A DNA stretch of 64,000 nt. Source: Cyrtodaria siliqua. Taxonomy: Eukaryota; Mollusca; Bivalvia; Adapedonta; Hiatellidae. The notes under the pieces were generated by a model. That model worked only from the letters and a program-made list of their open reading frames with translations, was not told the origin of the DNA and did not search any database. Shown one piece after another: positions 1-10,744 of this stretch. The stretch's first letter is position 1. Every line of letters starts with the position of its first letter. Location: positions 248,001-312,000 of the forward strand of contig JAWPHD010000290.1 in NCBI GenBank assembly GCA_037043455.1, written 5' to 3'. The position numbers and the translations under genes are program-made.

Positions 1-646
1 CAGCCTCAGAGCCTTGTGCTATGTAGTCAATGTTGTATGTTGTATCGCTCTCATAGAATGTAAAACTCATCGTTTTGTTGTCGCATATAGAATTTTTTAA
101 AGGATGATAACCAATATTTGTCCAGTAATTATAAATTGTTCCTAGACCGTCATTATAGCTTTGTTTCTGTCTCCAGTCCGAATTTAAGTCAACGTTAAAC
201 TCCTTGCATATTCTCTCGTATGCGTTTCGGTTATATGTGTTACTAAACGCATTCCAATTTGAGTCTTGCGGCATTGCTACACTCATCTCAAATAATATTC
301 TTCTGACTTTGTAATAGACATGAAATCGAAATAACGAACCAACCAGAGCATCAGCTTTCAGATGATTGTTAAAATCAATGCCACACCCAGTTGTCGCACA
401 CCAAATAGCAAAATTCAACTGGTTCTGCCAAAATGACATCCAATATGTGTCCCAGCGTTCGACTATAGCATCTGACTTGACGTATGGGAGTTTGTATTTT
501 TCAAAGACAATGGGGAATGATGCTTTAAAGTCTTTACCGTTTGATGTAATCACTATATTTTGATTTATTATATCTATCACTTTTTTGCTGAAAGTACTTG
601 AATTGTAGTGAGCATCTGAGCTATATTTGAATTCTTTAGAAATCAT
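1..646 (-). CDS. Virus-like cluster, leftward gene (partial, runs off the window)
   Basis: On the minus strand an ATG at 646-644 opens a frame with no stop for 215 codons to the window edge, so the gene is 3'-truncated by the window. It starts MISKEFKYSS. A central stretch carries NFAIWCATTGCGIDFNNHL, followed by an aromatic and basic segment (RFHVYYKVRRILFEM, about residues 105-120). I see no signal peptide or membrane segment. It is the only gene of the left cluster whose visible part is intact, and it starts 15 bp from the opposite-facing gene at 662. I have an impression of similar uncharacterised proteins in virus-derived elements of cnidarian and mollusc genomes, but I cannot name the family. 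Role unknown; a capsid or other structural protein is only a guess. Confidence 0.7.
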   Translation of the reverse strand, partial: MISKEFKYSSDAHYNSSTFSKKVIDIINQNIVITSNGKDFKASFPIVFEKYKLPYVKSDAIVERWDTYWMSFWQNQLNFAIWCATTGCGIDFNNHLKADALVGSLFRFHVYYKVRRILFEMSVAMPQDSNWNAFSNTYNRNAYERICKEFNVDLNSDWRQKQSYNDGLGTIYNYWTNIGYHPLKNSICDNKTMSFTFYESDTTYNIDYIAQGSEA

Positions 647-661
647 TTTTATACAAGAAAA
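647..661. promoter_or_regulatory. 15-bp divergent intergenic gap
   Basis: Only 15 bp separate the ATG of the leftward gene (646) from the ATG of the rightward gene (662). Any promoter must be shared, lie inside the neighbouring coding sequence, or use very short leaders. Such packing is typical of virus-like elements and unlike host genes in this window. Confidence 0.5.
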
Positions 662-1303
662 ATGTTTCGTACAATTTCAAACATAGACAACTACTCTATT
701 AACTTACAACAGTATATCGATAATAGAGATGGATATAAACGTGTTGGATTAGAGAGTTTTATATATACTATCGGTTGGTATAATATTAATCATGAAGTCA
801 TAAAAAGGAAAAACCCAGACCATACGTATCATATACCAGATGGGCACTATAACTTTCAACAGTTGGCAGATATATTTGAAGGACTGAATATTACCCTAAC
901 CGTTGATGCACAGAATGGTATAGCATCTTTAGAGACACCAACAGAGACACGATTATCAAACAGTCTTTCAGAAATGCTGGGATTCAAGGACAGGAAATCG
1001 TTAAAAGGTACTCATATTGGAAAACAATGAATTGATTTAACTCCTTATAAACAGCTATATGTTCATCTGGAACAAGTTAATACGAGGGGTAATTATTTCA
1101 ATGGCGCGCCAAGCACTATTATAGGGGTTATACCTGTGGTAAATAAGCAGTTTGGAGATATTGTATATACACGTTTTTATTCTAAATATCGCTGTCTTTC
1201 GGGTGGTGCAATGACTGAATTAAAAATAGAAGTCAGAGAAGAGCATGGCAAGAAGATAAATAATCACGGCTTACCTATGAGTTATGTTTTAGAATTTATT
1301 TAA
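662..1303 (+). pseudogene. Virus-like cluster, rightward gene 1 with one in-frame TGA
   Basis: An ATG at 662 opens 122 codons ending at TGA 1028-1030. The same frame then stays open to TAA at 1301-1303, so one nonsense codon splits a frame of about 213 codons. The first part holds YTIGWYNINHEVIK and the DGHYNFQQL segment. The composition looks like a folded soluble protein, without membrane segments. The next gene follows within a few bases. Short ORFs packed head to tail behind a divergent gene suggest a cassette from an integrated DNA virus or a Polinton-like element. That assignment is inference, and I do not recognise a catalytic motif. Confidence 0.6.
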
Positions 1304-1309
1304 AATTAT

Positions 1310-1818
1310 TTGTATTTTAAAAAAACAATAAGTATTTTTGGAGCAACAAAACCTGAAAAAACAGAAGACTTAGAGACTTTAACCAATCATGTTTTAGATT
1401 TACATAGGCGAGTTGTGCCTATTGTTAACCAATTCAAACAAATGAGAGATAAAGTTGATAATCTTAAATATGGGATTATTACAATATTTGCGGAGGCTAA
1501 GGGTCCACTTGTATTAAATAAAGTACTCTCATTTGGTAATGGCGGAGCAGAAACAAATGTGCGGTATGTAATGACACGCCGTGGGCGTATTATGGGAATA
1601 GGTTTAGACGCCGTGGGCGTATTATGGGAATAGGTTTAGCAAGTGAACGATTAGTTGGTGACGTGTCTGTAGTAGTCTCTGTTAATGATGTTGAAAAGCC
1701 AAATTATGGTATAACGCTTCACATCATCCCGCGCAACCACGATAACTTTGATAGACCTTTGGATATTAGTGCTGGTTCTGTCATTTTGAATGCAAGACTG
1801 CCAACGCTACCGCTATAA
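1310..1818 (+). pseudogene. Virus-like cluster, rightward gene 2, broken by a 32-bp tandem duplication
   Basis: The frame open from about 1310 reads into a helical N-terminal segment (DLETLTNHVLDLHRRVV) and ends at 1633. A second frame continues from 1624 to the stop at 1818 (end ...ARLPTLPL). An exact 32-bp tandem duplication, 1576-1607 and 1608-1639, causes the switch: 32 is not a multiple of 3, and the shift it creates equals the offset between the two frames. The start is uncertain because there is no ATG near 1310; the true start may be further left or mutated. Function unknown. Confidence 0.55.
1576..1639 (+). repeat. Exact 32-bp tandem duplication
   Basis: Two identical 32-bp units lie side by side inside a decayed coding frame. 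Each runs from acgccgtggg to ggtttag. The perfect identity implies a recent event or an assembly artefact. Confidence 0.9.
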
Positions 1819-1877
1819 ATACGGTGGAGTCGTTATTAATTGAATTAATTGAATTTTTTATTATTAAATAAAAAAAA

Positions 1878-2514
1878 ATGAAGCAACCAACAGCACCAAG
1901 TTTATAACCTGAGTTGCCAGTAGAAGACGGACAGAATTTTAAATTACAAAAGATTTCAGAGATTGAACAGAATTACAGAGCGAGACACACGCAAGTATCT
2001 TTATAAAAAATATAAACGTGGTATTAATGTCACAGATGGAATTGACACTACCTTAATATCTGCAGGTGTTATTATGGCTGGGATTGGATTTATTGTTCCA
2101 GTTTTGTTACCTTTGGAAATAGCAGCAATAGTATGTGGGACTACAGGTGTTTGTATTAATTTCATCAGACGCAAGCTTAATACAAAAGCTCAAAAACATC
2201 ATAAAATAAAAACTTTGGCAGAGTCTAAGTTGAATAGCATAAAAAAATTGATATCAAAAGCATTGAGTGATGCGCAGATATCTGAGCAAGAGTTTAAGTT
2301 GATTTTGTATGAGTTGGATAAATATTATAGTTTGAAACAGGAACCAAAAAGAAAGCTGAAATTAGTGAAGTTAAAAAAAAGAACTAGTGGAGCATGGAAG
2401 AAAGGAAGCAATGGCAACCTTACAAAAAAGTCTAAAAAGTGTGTGATTTATTGTTTTAGTAGTGTGTTTGAGTATGATCCACCACCTTTGTATTCAAGCT
2501 CGGAGAATTGTTGA
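1878..2514 (+). pseudogene. Virus-like cluster, rightward gene 3 (basic, with one hydrophobic helix pair)
   Basis: An ATG at 1878 opens a short frame stopped by TAA at 1905-1907. Coding-like sequence resumes one frame over from about 1963 and runs to the stop at 2512-2514. The main part has a basic start (RDTRKYLYKKYKRG), then a hydrophobic stretch from about 2080 to 2160 (SAGVIMAGIGFIVPVLLP and on), which may form one or two membrane helices. A Lys-rich helical segment with QISEQEFKLILYELDKYY follows, and the tail is very basic. The last codons run into a repeated intergenic motif. It could be a small membrane or virion protein; I do not know the function. Confidence 0.5.
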
Positions 2515-2563
2515 TTTTGTGTTGATTTGGTGTAATTTTGATAACAAATCAACTTTTATTAAA
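2495..2563 (+). repeat. Intergenic repeat copy 1 (ctcggagaattgttgattt)
   Basis: The motif caagctcggagaattgttga lies at the end of gene 3 and is followed by an AT-rich run ending in cttttattaaa. A second copy lies at the end of gene 4 (2946-3006). Its repeat at gene ends suggests a shared terminator, poly(A) or promoter element of the cassette. Confidence 0.6.
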
Positions 2564-2565
2564 TA

Positions 2566-3021
2566 TGTATGTATATATAATACAAGATGGCACACTTACA
2601 TTCCTCGACGGAAGATTTTCAGAAGCCGCGTTTTAAAACGGGGTGATTGACGTATGAAGAATTATATCAAATAGAGCAATTAAAAAATTGTAATATTTCG
2701 ATGGAAAAAATAGAACAAAGGTTTGGAATCAGTCATAAAAAATTAAAAAGAATATGGAAATGGGATATTGCATATGAGCATTATTTGATTAGTAATAGAG
2801 AAAGCTATGGTTTAGAAAGATTTTATACCAAGCTTTTAGCTTTAATTAAGCATAAAAAGTTTACCAAAGTGGAATGGTGTTTCAACTCCAAGAAAACTTT
2901 CTTATATATAAAAATGAAAAAAACAACAGTATTCCCAAAGTATCCCCAAGCTCGGAGAATTGTTGATTTGGGTGTTAATTTAATAACAAATCATCTTTTA
3001 TTAAAAAATCTCAGAATATAA
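2566..3021 (+). pseudogene. Virus-like cluster, rightward gene 4 with a possible helix-turn-helix
   Basis: A short frame with IIQDGTLTFLDGRFSEAAF begins at the ATG near 2566 and stops at TAA just before 2640. A coding-like frame then runs from about 2647 to 3021. Its EKIEQRFGISHKKLKRIW segment resembles a small DNA-binding helix-turn-helix. The C-terminal end is AT-rich and overlaps the repeated intergenic motif at about 2948. Two lesions (a stop and a frame change) make it non-functional as it stands. The DNA-binding role is an inference from one short motif. Confidence 0.4.
2946..3006 (+). repeat. Intergenic repeat copy 2
   Basis: This is the second copy of the gene-end motif, 451 bp from the first, again followed by aacaaatcat and a ttttattaaa box. 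Confidence 0.6.
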
Positions 3022-3063
3022 CCCTGGCTCAGCTTATTTCAGCACCTTGTGGTAGGAGTTTTT

Positions 3064-3149
3064 CATATATATGTATTTTGGGCTTTTCTGGCTCCAACTC
3101 GTGTGAAACGAGAGCTTTGTTCCAGAAACCCCAGAATACATATATATCG
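3064..3149. other. Long imperfect hairpin with a nested stem-loop
   Basis: Arms of about 28 bp (3064-3091 and 3122-3149) are near-complementary: catatatatgtattttggg pairs with the ccccagaatacatatata side. The loop holds a nested stem CTCGT-gtgaa-ACGAG. It lies just after the last gene of the virus-like cluster, so it could be a terminator or RNA-processing structure, or a replication or terminal hairpin of the element. Confidence 0.65.
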
Positions 3150-3239
3150 TGTTATAAGTTGCGCTTTCATTATATAATGAGGTAAAATTATGGATGTCTC
3201 CGTAAAGTCTAAGCCCTATAATGATATATAAGAAAGAAC

Positions 3240-4860
3240 ATTGTACCCAAGTTGTGTGAGTGCTAGTAGACTTGAAATGAGTGACAGGACTGAGTTGAAA
3301 AACACAGGAAGGCTAAACCTCGGAAATCCAGCTTCCTGTTATCGTGACAGTTTCGAAGTAATGACAGTTGAGGCCACTACTGCACCAATCCTAAAAGACC
3401 AATCCTAAAACACCAATCCTAAAGGTGTGTGCCGTGTAACCATTGTAATCATTATTTAGCAGAGACAGAACTCTTCAGTACGGATGAAAATATGTCGGTG
3501 TCTAAAATTACAAGGTGAAAATTAAATGCATGCCACTCTGATCAGTCTCTGCAATGGCTGTAACAGTTATAATGCCAGTTTTTACTTGACCGTTTTCCCA
3601 CTATTTTATCAGGTGCAGAGGGCCACACTTAATGCATGCATATGGCTAACTGAATGATTGGAAACCACGCAGACCCACAATGTAAGAGACTTTCATCTTA
3701 ACATATGAAGATTCGGTCGGCAATCGTGAGGCTTCACGATGTGAATCCGTGATAAAAAATGACTCGGTATGTGTGGGTTTGTGCAGTTATAAGGTTTATA
3801 GTTCCGTCGAAATAAAACAAATAGCCCGTATCTCTCCAGGCAGTGCCAAATATAATCTGCCATAGAAGTACGTATGGATGATAAATGGGCTTGCCTAACC
3901 AGATGAATAAGACGGTAAGACATGGGTGCCTGATTATTCCTCACTTTGGCCAGTGCTTTAGTAACAATACGCAATATTATTGCTCTGTTTGCTAGGCCCA
4001 GGAACTCATACTAAAACTGCTAACACTACCGGAACCGTCTTAAAAATTGTGATATCAGACCTAATAGGAGTAGCTTTCCGACTAAAAGGTCACGGACGGA
4101 GGGAAAACGACAATGTATTGTAAAAGCCACAACTACGACCCGTGAGCACAAGACGATAGCGCGACTTTTTCGGAGTATATGGCACCGAGAACAATCTTAC
4201 TCAATAGTTGAGCCGACAGACTTTACATCCGCAGAAGGAACCCCTAGATGACCAAATGTGTTAGTAATACATGCCACCAGTCCTGACATCAATTTGACTT
4301 GTATCATGTTTATCCCTCAAAAAATAAATTTATTCTTCCAGAAAATAATCAAGTGTTTCTAAGAGGGGTTATCAAACTCAAATCACAGTCCTATTTCTTG
4401 ACTAAGGCAACCGGCGCAATTTGGAGATTTGCTATCCTTGAAGTATTTAATGAGCCGCCTATACTAAGTTAACATCTGCGGTAGTTGCTTAATATGATTA
4501 TCAGCTGATTGAATATTGTGTTCCAGAGAATCCATTCTTGAACTCGAGATGGAACCAGTTCTAAACTCCTCCTTTAATACGATGGCATCGTATATGGGTA
4601 GGATACAGATTAAAATATCTTACTAGAACAGAAGTATTACTGGGAGGGGTGCCGATTGGCCATACATGAAAACCATGGTTACAAAACGGGCCGTCCAGGC
4701 ATGCATTAGTTTGGAAGAATTTATGCGGGCCCTGTGAAACCCATACTCGCATTTGCCTTCCACATTACCTCTTGACAAGCTTGATGAAACAGAATAAATC
4801 TGAAGTCACTAACCAGTTTCTAACCATATCTAGTTTTATTTAATGTAATTTAAATTTCCC
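3240..4860. other. No recognisable gene
   Basis: Only short ORFs without recognisable motifs or codon bias. A small direct reiteration (caatcctaaaa) sits near 3395-3425. I see nothing else. Confidence 0.5.
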
Positions 4861-4866
4861 TTTTAC

Positions 4867-5910
4867 TTAAGTTATTATTAAAATCATTATTATTATTATT
4901 ATTATTATTATTTTTACCGTTATTATTATTATTATTATTAAAGCTATTTTATTGAACCTATTATTATTATTATAAGTAGTAGTAGTAGTAGTATTATATT
5001 TGTTTGTGTACTTAATGCACGTGGAGTTCCAATATATATTAAAACTGTATTTATTGATGTGTTTATTTATTCGGTTGATTATCAATTTATTTATTCATTT
5101 TGATTAGTACTATTTACTTTGTTGAAGTTTTTATTACAAAAAAATTATTTTGAGATTGTATATATGTATTATTATTTATTCATTTATTTATTTTTCTTTC
5201 ATGTATTTTTTATTTATTTATTTATTTATTCATCTATTGATTTATATTTCCTAATAAATGTTATTTGTATTTATTGTATTAGTGGCTTTTCTTTTCCTGA
5301 TTGGGCGACCTATCTTGTCACACACGAGATATGAAACAAAATAGGATTGCAATGACTTACCAATTTCAAAACATATGTATTTATACTTACATTACTGTAC
5401 CATTGCCCGGTTTGGTAGTAGTATCCATATCTCGTAATATGTGTTTATTAGTTTATTTATTAGTTTATTAAAGTTAAAGTTACATGCCAGTCTGTATGTA
5501 TTTAATTATTCTTTCTTTAATTTTTTAATTAGATACAATTTATTTGCATTTCGTCTTCTTCTTCGTCTACTTCTTCTTTTTCCTTTTTTTAAGTGTATAT
5601 ATACTATGCCTATTATTATTATTATTTATTGTTATTTGTTAATATTGTCTATGTGTATTCCGTAAACGATTCATTCAATGAAGTATTTATATACATATAT
5701 ATTTTTCTATTTATATGCTGTATTGAATCTTTAAATAAACATGATAAAGCTTATATATGTTTATTTATTTGTATATTTATGATGTATTGATTTATTTATT
5801 ATTATTTTATGATTATTATTTCATTTTTTATTACTTTATTTTTATTTTATTGTATTGATTCCTTGATTAATTTATTTATTATTATTATATATACTTTTTT
5901 TATTGTTATT
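4867..5910. repeat. AT-rich low-complexity region with ATT/AGT microsatellites
   Basis: Runs of tta/att, a short agt run near 4978-4992, and ttta/ttat tracts fill the region. The small ORFs here are Ile-, Asn-, Tyr- and Phe-rich products of the tracts, not genes. Confidence 0.85.
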
Positions 5911-7680
5911 AATTTTGAGAAAACCTGTACGACCCTGCAAGGTGATTATGTATATTGTTAGTATTGTTGTTATCTATTAAACATGCAAATTGCACTTGTC
6001 CTATTGTATTATGGCCAGTTAGAATAACTTCTAATGCCATTCAATTAGTAATTTCCCTTTCCGTCGAAAACAATACCGCCTGTACCTTTAATAATCATGC
6101 CATTATCTCGCAATGAGAGTGTTAAGCGGTATTCTGGCAAGCTTCCAATAAAGCCAGAGCTGGGTTCATGTATACTTATTGAATTGTTTGTAATTCAGTC
6201 ATCAATGCATGCCATGTATGTGGCTGCGCAGCGTGATAAATACGGGGGCCCGCTGTACCTATGCGCCTACTTGCAAGAAAGGAAAGGGTTAACCAAATTA
6301 AATTACATAGTTAAACTATGCATTACAAAACTCTACACCCGAATACGCCAGTATCATCAACATATTCTTAGAGCAGAAATAATCATAAATAAAGTTCAAA
6401 TAAAGCAGAATATGCTTACATTATGAGACAAAGAATTTCCATCCAGGCAAAAACAATATCTTCAAAAATCTGAATAATTTGAAAGCATCATGAATTTAAA
6501 CTATGGCGGAGGACATCTTAACATCTCGGCGGGCGGTAGAATTTGATGATAACAGGTAATAAAGATTAAATAAATATTCTCAATAACAGATAACAAAATA
6601 TTTATTTCGCCAATAACAGTTTAACAGAAAAAAACACATTCCCCCTCCCTCCCTCACCTCCTCCACCCTCCACCCATTCAATACACCCTCACTACCTACC
6701 TACTACTACCTATGAGTCTCATTCATTAAACATAGTAAAAACATATGAATTCTTCACATAACGATTTTGATGGGTGTTAATGTCAAACGAATATAATCTT
6801 GATATTCCAATTCTATGTATACACTTATATGGACTTAAGGGTGGATTCAAGTTAAGCGGACCCCACGTGTCCCCATACTCCCTCCACCATCCCCACCCTG
6901 CGCTCTCCACAAAAAGAATAAATAATAAATAAATCTGGTCTTCTGTAAATGCGAGGGTATTAACAAAATGCCATGTTGCTGCATGATTTCACTCACTCCA
7001 AAATTTAAAACGGGTCTGCATACGTACGTTTCTAGATAATGATTCATTGAGATTATCTCCAGTCCTGGAACTTTTCTAACACGAGATTGACATTTAAAAT
7101 ACTTAAGCAAAATAAAGTAATACCTGTGTTTACTGTGACCCGACAGACTCTTTTAAAACGCCGCCGACACCTCTTTTTGAGAATAAAACAAATCTAATTA
7201 TTCCGACAATAGTAATTAAGATTATGATGTGATCAAATTTAAAAATTAGAGTTAGTTATCACCCTTAAAATAGAGACAGGTATATATTTAAGGCCTTAAT
7301 TTAACAGTGTAAAATGTACTTTTTATCGAAGTGCTTTGTCCGTTACATAGCCTAGGTAGTGCATATTTCATATTGTTCTGTAACATGCAATGTCAACTAA
7401 GGTCAACGAAGGAAATGAAGAAAGGGACGACTCATGGCTGTTGGCTTCGCTTCGCGAAGCTTACCAAAATATAATTGCTTAATCAGGGCTTCGCTTCGCG
7501 CGAAGCTCAATACGGGGGATTGTCCTCCGGATTTGTTTTTATGTTTGAATACATTTATAGAGATATTTTAAGGTAAAGATAAGTACAATGTCACAGAAAT
7601 CTGAAAATACCCATCCCTTCTCCATTGCCAGACGTATCATGATGCATACTTGCAAATAGTGCAAAACTAATTAGCCCATT
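5910..7680. other. No recognisable gene
   Basis: A 109-codon ORF at 6097-6426 has no recognisable motif and no splice context that I trust. A pyrimidine-rich tract (ccccctccctccctcacctc) spans 6641-6720. Two small palindromes containing cttcgcttcgcg lie at about 7447-7510. Confidence 0.5.
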
Positions 7681-7687
7681 TTCACGC

Positions 7688-8415
7688 ACATGACATCATG
7701 TTTACAAATAATGTTGCATGACGTCATATTTAACGTCAGTTGATGATGCACCAGTTACAATTCTTGACGTCACATGCTGCTTCTCACAAGTTAAAAGAAA
7801 TTAACATTTAAGTAACTTGAAAATACGCTTAATTAATGACAGTGAAAGGTTCAGAATCCGTGTGCCATAGGGTGTACTCAAACAATTTGAAGCAGGCCGG
7901 ACGAGGTAAATTCGGGACATGAAGAACGCGGTGTCTTATCAAAATGGCCGACATAATGTCGTAAAGATGAATAACTTGGAACTTCGCTGCGCGCACCTTA
8001 GGGGTAATGTAACTCTGTTGCTTTTTGAATTTCGGGGCTCAGTGGCTCGTTTGTAGATCTTTGCTCGTCTGTATTGTTTTCACGACTTTCCTGAAAGTTT
8101 ACTTTGCGGTTTTTTTGGGGAACTTTTTTCGGTAAATGCCGCCATTGCATTGGAGATGAAATTCAAGTTGGACGCATTATGAAAATTAGTTGTGTTAGTT
8201 AGTGAGTACATACGTGTACATACGTGTAACCTATAGTCGGGCTTTGCCCGTATTATTTGTTATTGGTTGTCAAAATTAAACTAACCTTCATTAAACCAAT
8301 GTTTATATCTCTGTTTACAACAAAGAAAAACACAATCGTGAAAACTCGACCAATCCCGTCATTTTTCGGGACCACGTCCTGATGACGTCAATGTGTGACG
8401 TCAATGCATGACGCC
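7688..8415. promoter_or_regulatory. Cluster of TGACGTCA (CRE-like) motifs
   Basis: TGACGTCA or close variants occur near 7718, 7764, 8380, 8396 and 8410; the last group is spaced by about 15 bp. TGACGTCA is the classical CREB/ATF site. I see no linked gene, so this may be a repeat-borne motif and not a promoter. Confidence 0.35.
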
Positions 8416-8599
8416 AATGTGTCGTTTTGTTGGTAAACAGAGAACTGACAGCTGTGAAAACCGTCAGAATATAGTTTTTAATTTGTGCATAGAAAGATCT
8501 CTCTCCTGAATTCAGTTCATCGCAGGTTAAGTCCGAGTGACCTTCACGCACACACTGCTTTTCTGTTTAAAAATAGTGAACTGACAGGAGACAAATCTT

Positions 8600-9605
8600 C
8601 CAACTGAGTTCAGCCTTCAAGCTTGTCCCACTTATATTAACAATGCTCCATTCAACAAATACAATGTGCCTGGTGATGGTGACTGCTTTTTTCAGTGCCT
8701 ATGTCTAAGCATCATTGGAAAAGTAAATATGTTCAGAAAATACAGGAATGAATGAATGAATTAATGGTGTTTTACGGCACGTCGACAAGACAATATAGGA
8801 GAAATATATGCTCTTATATTGCTGATAACAGGGTTGACATGGAGGATTAAGTCCAAATTTACCACAGTCCTGACATGACCAAACTTTAATACTAGAGGGA
8901 AATGATAAATGGTCAAGGGTGGGCCACAGCTTGTGAGATTGAAACTGTGTCTACCATTTTAGGCTACAACATCAATGTACACATGAGTTTTACGCATCAA
9001 AATGGTGCAGAGCAATATCACATGTATGTATTCTTTTTCAACCAATGAAGGAGAATTGTCGTGTACAACCATTGACTTGCTCTTGAACAATAAACAGTTT
9101 CAAGTTCTAATGACGCTGATAGTAGTAAAAGTAAGAAGCGAATATCACCCACCGAAAACACGCATGGCAACAAGAGCAAACATAATTCAGAAGACTATAT
9201 TAGTACATCATATACTGAACCAAATAAGGACTCAAATTCCAACTCTAATATAACCAATGACATCCAATCTTTATGTAGGAAACTAGGAATCAATTATGAA
9301 AAACCTCTTGAAAACGAAACACAGTCAGAATCAAAGAAAAGGGAAATGAAAAATAAACGGGGAAAAAGGTAAATTAACAAAACTTATCAAATAAATGACA
9401 TACCAGAAGCTGCACCATTACAGAAAGATGAAAAATTCAACCTTGCTATGAATGCTTTACTTGCCTTTGAAATAGAACAGATGTCGTACGTTTTTCCTAA
9501 ATGCGAAATTTGTCTAGAAAGAAGAACTGAAATGAAAATGTTCAATGTAGCTGCCAAAAAGATATGTCTTATACAAAACTATTCTCTCTGGAAAACAATA
9601 TAAAC
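8600..9605 (+). pseudogene. Relic with an OTU-protease-like motif, possibly Helitron-derived
   Basis: At 8640-8755 the plus strand reads NNAPFNKYNVPGDGDCFFQC and on to a stop. The GDGDCFF block matches the catalytic Asp/Cys motif of OTU cysteine proteases. A SINE-like insertion (about 8745-8960) follows, after which coding-like pieces continue: LLLNNKQF near 9080, and a Cys-rich piece FPKCEICLERRTEMKMF at about 9495-9545. OTU domains and such CxxC segments occur in the large Rep-helicase proteins of many animal Helitrons. Several stops and frame changes show it is dead. OTU is moderately supported; the Helitron origin is inference. Confidence 0.45.
8745..8965 (-). mobile_element. SINE-like insertion within the OTU relic
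   Basis: On the plus strand it begins with a gaatgaatgaatgaatt tail and ggtgttttacggca, the reverse complement of the 3' end type (tgacgtaaaacacc) seen in the tRNA-SINE at 9738. The gaat repeats suggest a 3' tail, so the element points left. Confidence 0.45.
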
Positions 9606-9737
9606 CCAGGAAAGGTGCCTTTTGAGTTGAAAGAGTAAAAATAAGTTAATTTTCAAAATTTGGTTTTAAAAAAAATCACACTGTAAATACCTTAACTTTT
9701 ACAATAAACTTGGTTGAACATCTATGATAAAGACGAA

Positions 9738-9990
9738 GCGTCTCCGTGGTCGAATGGTTAACGACGTTGCATTCTAAACCTTCACCTCTCATCGCTGCGG
9801 GTTCGAATTCCACTGGGAGCTCGACTTGTAAGTGAGGAAGTGTCGATTCTTACGGATGACAGGAGGTTTACAGTACTGGTTCTACCCCGGAAATGTAGGT
9901 GGATGCCTCCAACACAAAACAAATCGATCGTCATACTAGTATATAACCTTACATGTGTTGAAAATGACGTAAAACACCATATAAACACAA
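9738..9990 (+). mobile_element. tRNA-derived SINE
   Basis: The head is tRNA-like: a box A region (ccgtggtcgaatggttaacg) and box B (gggttcgaattcc) are spaced as in an RNA polymerase III promoter. A non-tRNA body and a 3' end tgttgaaaatgacgtaaaac follow. A partial relative of the body and tail is found at 35320-35430. Confidence 0.7.
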
Positions 9991-9999
9991 ACTATGATA

Positions 10000-10735
10000 A
10001 AGATCGAGTTTGAATTTACCACCTACCACAATTTAGAGGTGTGTCAAATGCCTAGGCCATTGCTTGGTCAGCTGATTTTGATGATCGAAATTATGAATAG
10101 TCAATTAATTTACTCATATGTTTCGGTGATTTTTAACATGACGGTTTATGTAATTCATCTACATTTTCAATAGTTTTGGTTATTTCTCAGGCCATTTTAA
10201 TGAAACTTCAATCCGCCATTGTCCATCAAACAGGGACAGCGTGCACGTCGCGATGTATGCGCAAGTTATCATTATTATACATATAGACAATAATGACAAC
10301 TTGGCGGATGACCCCTGGTATGCTAATCATTTCTTGCATATCAGAGATATTTCAGGATTTGATATGCTGTCATTGACAAGAAACTTAAGATAGGTTAGTC
10401 TTTTATCACAACAATATAGAATAATTATTAAGAGTAAAATATTTGGTTTACAAGTTAAATTTTACATGCGATCCGATATATTATGTAAGTATTAATTTTA
10501 AGAGCTCTGCTCGGTCTTAGGCAGTGCCTACATTCATATTAAAGAAGATGACTTAAAGGAAAGGGAGAAAAAAATCAGTTTTTTACTCAGCATGAGAAAA
10601 TACATACTTTACTCTATAATTTTGGCAGGAAGAGGATGTAAAGTGTTGCGCATGCGCAATTATACGAATATTACAATAGCAGAGCTAGCTTATATAACCG
10701 TGGGTGCCTCCAAATAACTCTGGCTATTAACGAGT
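10000..10735. other. No recognisable gene
   Basis: AT-rich sequence without a long ORF or repeat that I can identify. Confidence 0.45.
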
Positions 10736-10744
10736 AATAGCCCA

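Noticed and set aside
3064..3149. Hammerhead ribozyme
   Set aside because: A gtgaaac string is present but there is no CTGATGA core motif or matching helices.
9738..9822. A functional tRNA gene
   Set aside because: The cloverleaf is imperfect and the sequence continues into a SINE body with a related tail elsewhere.
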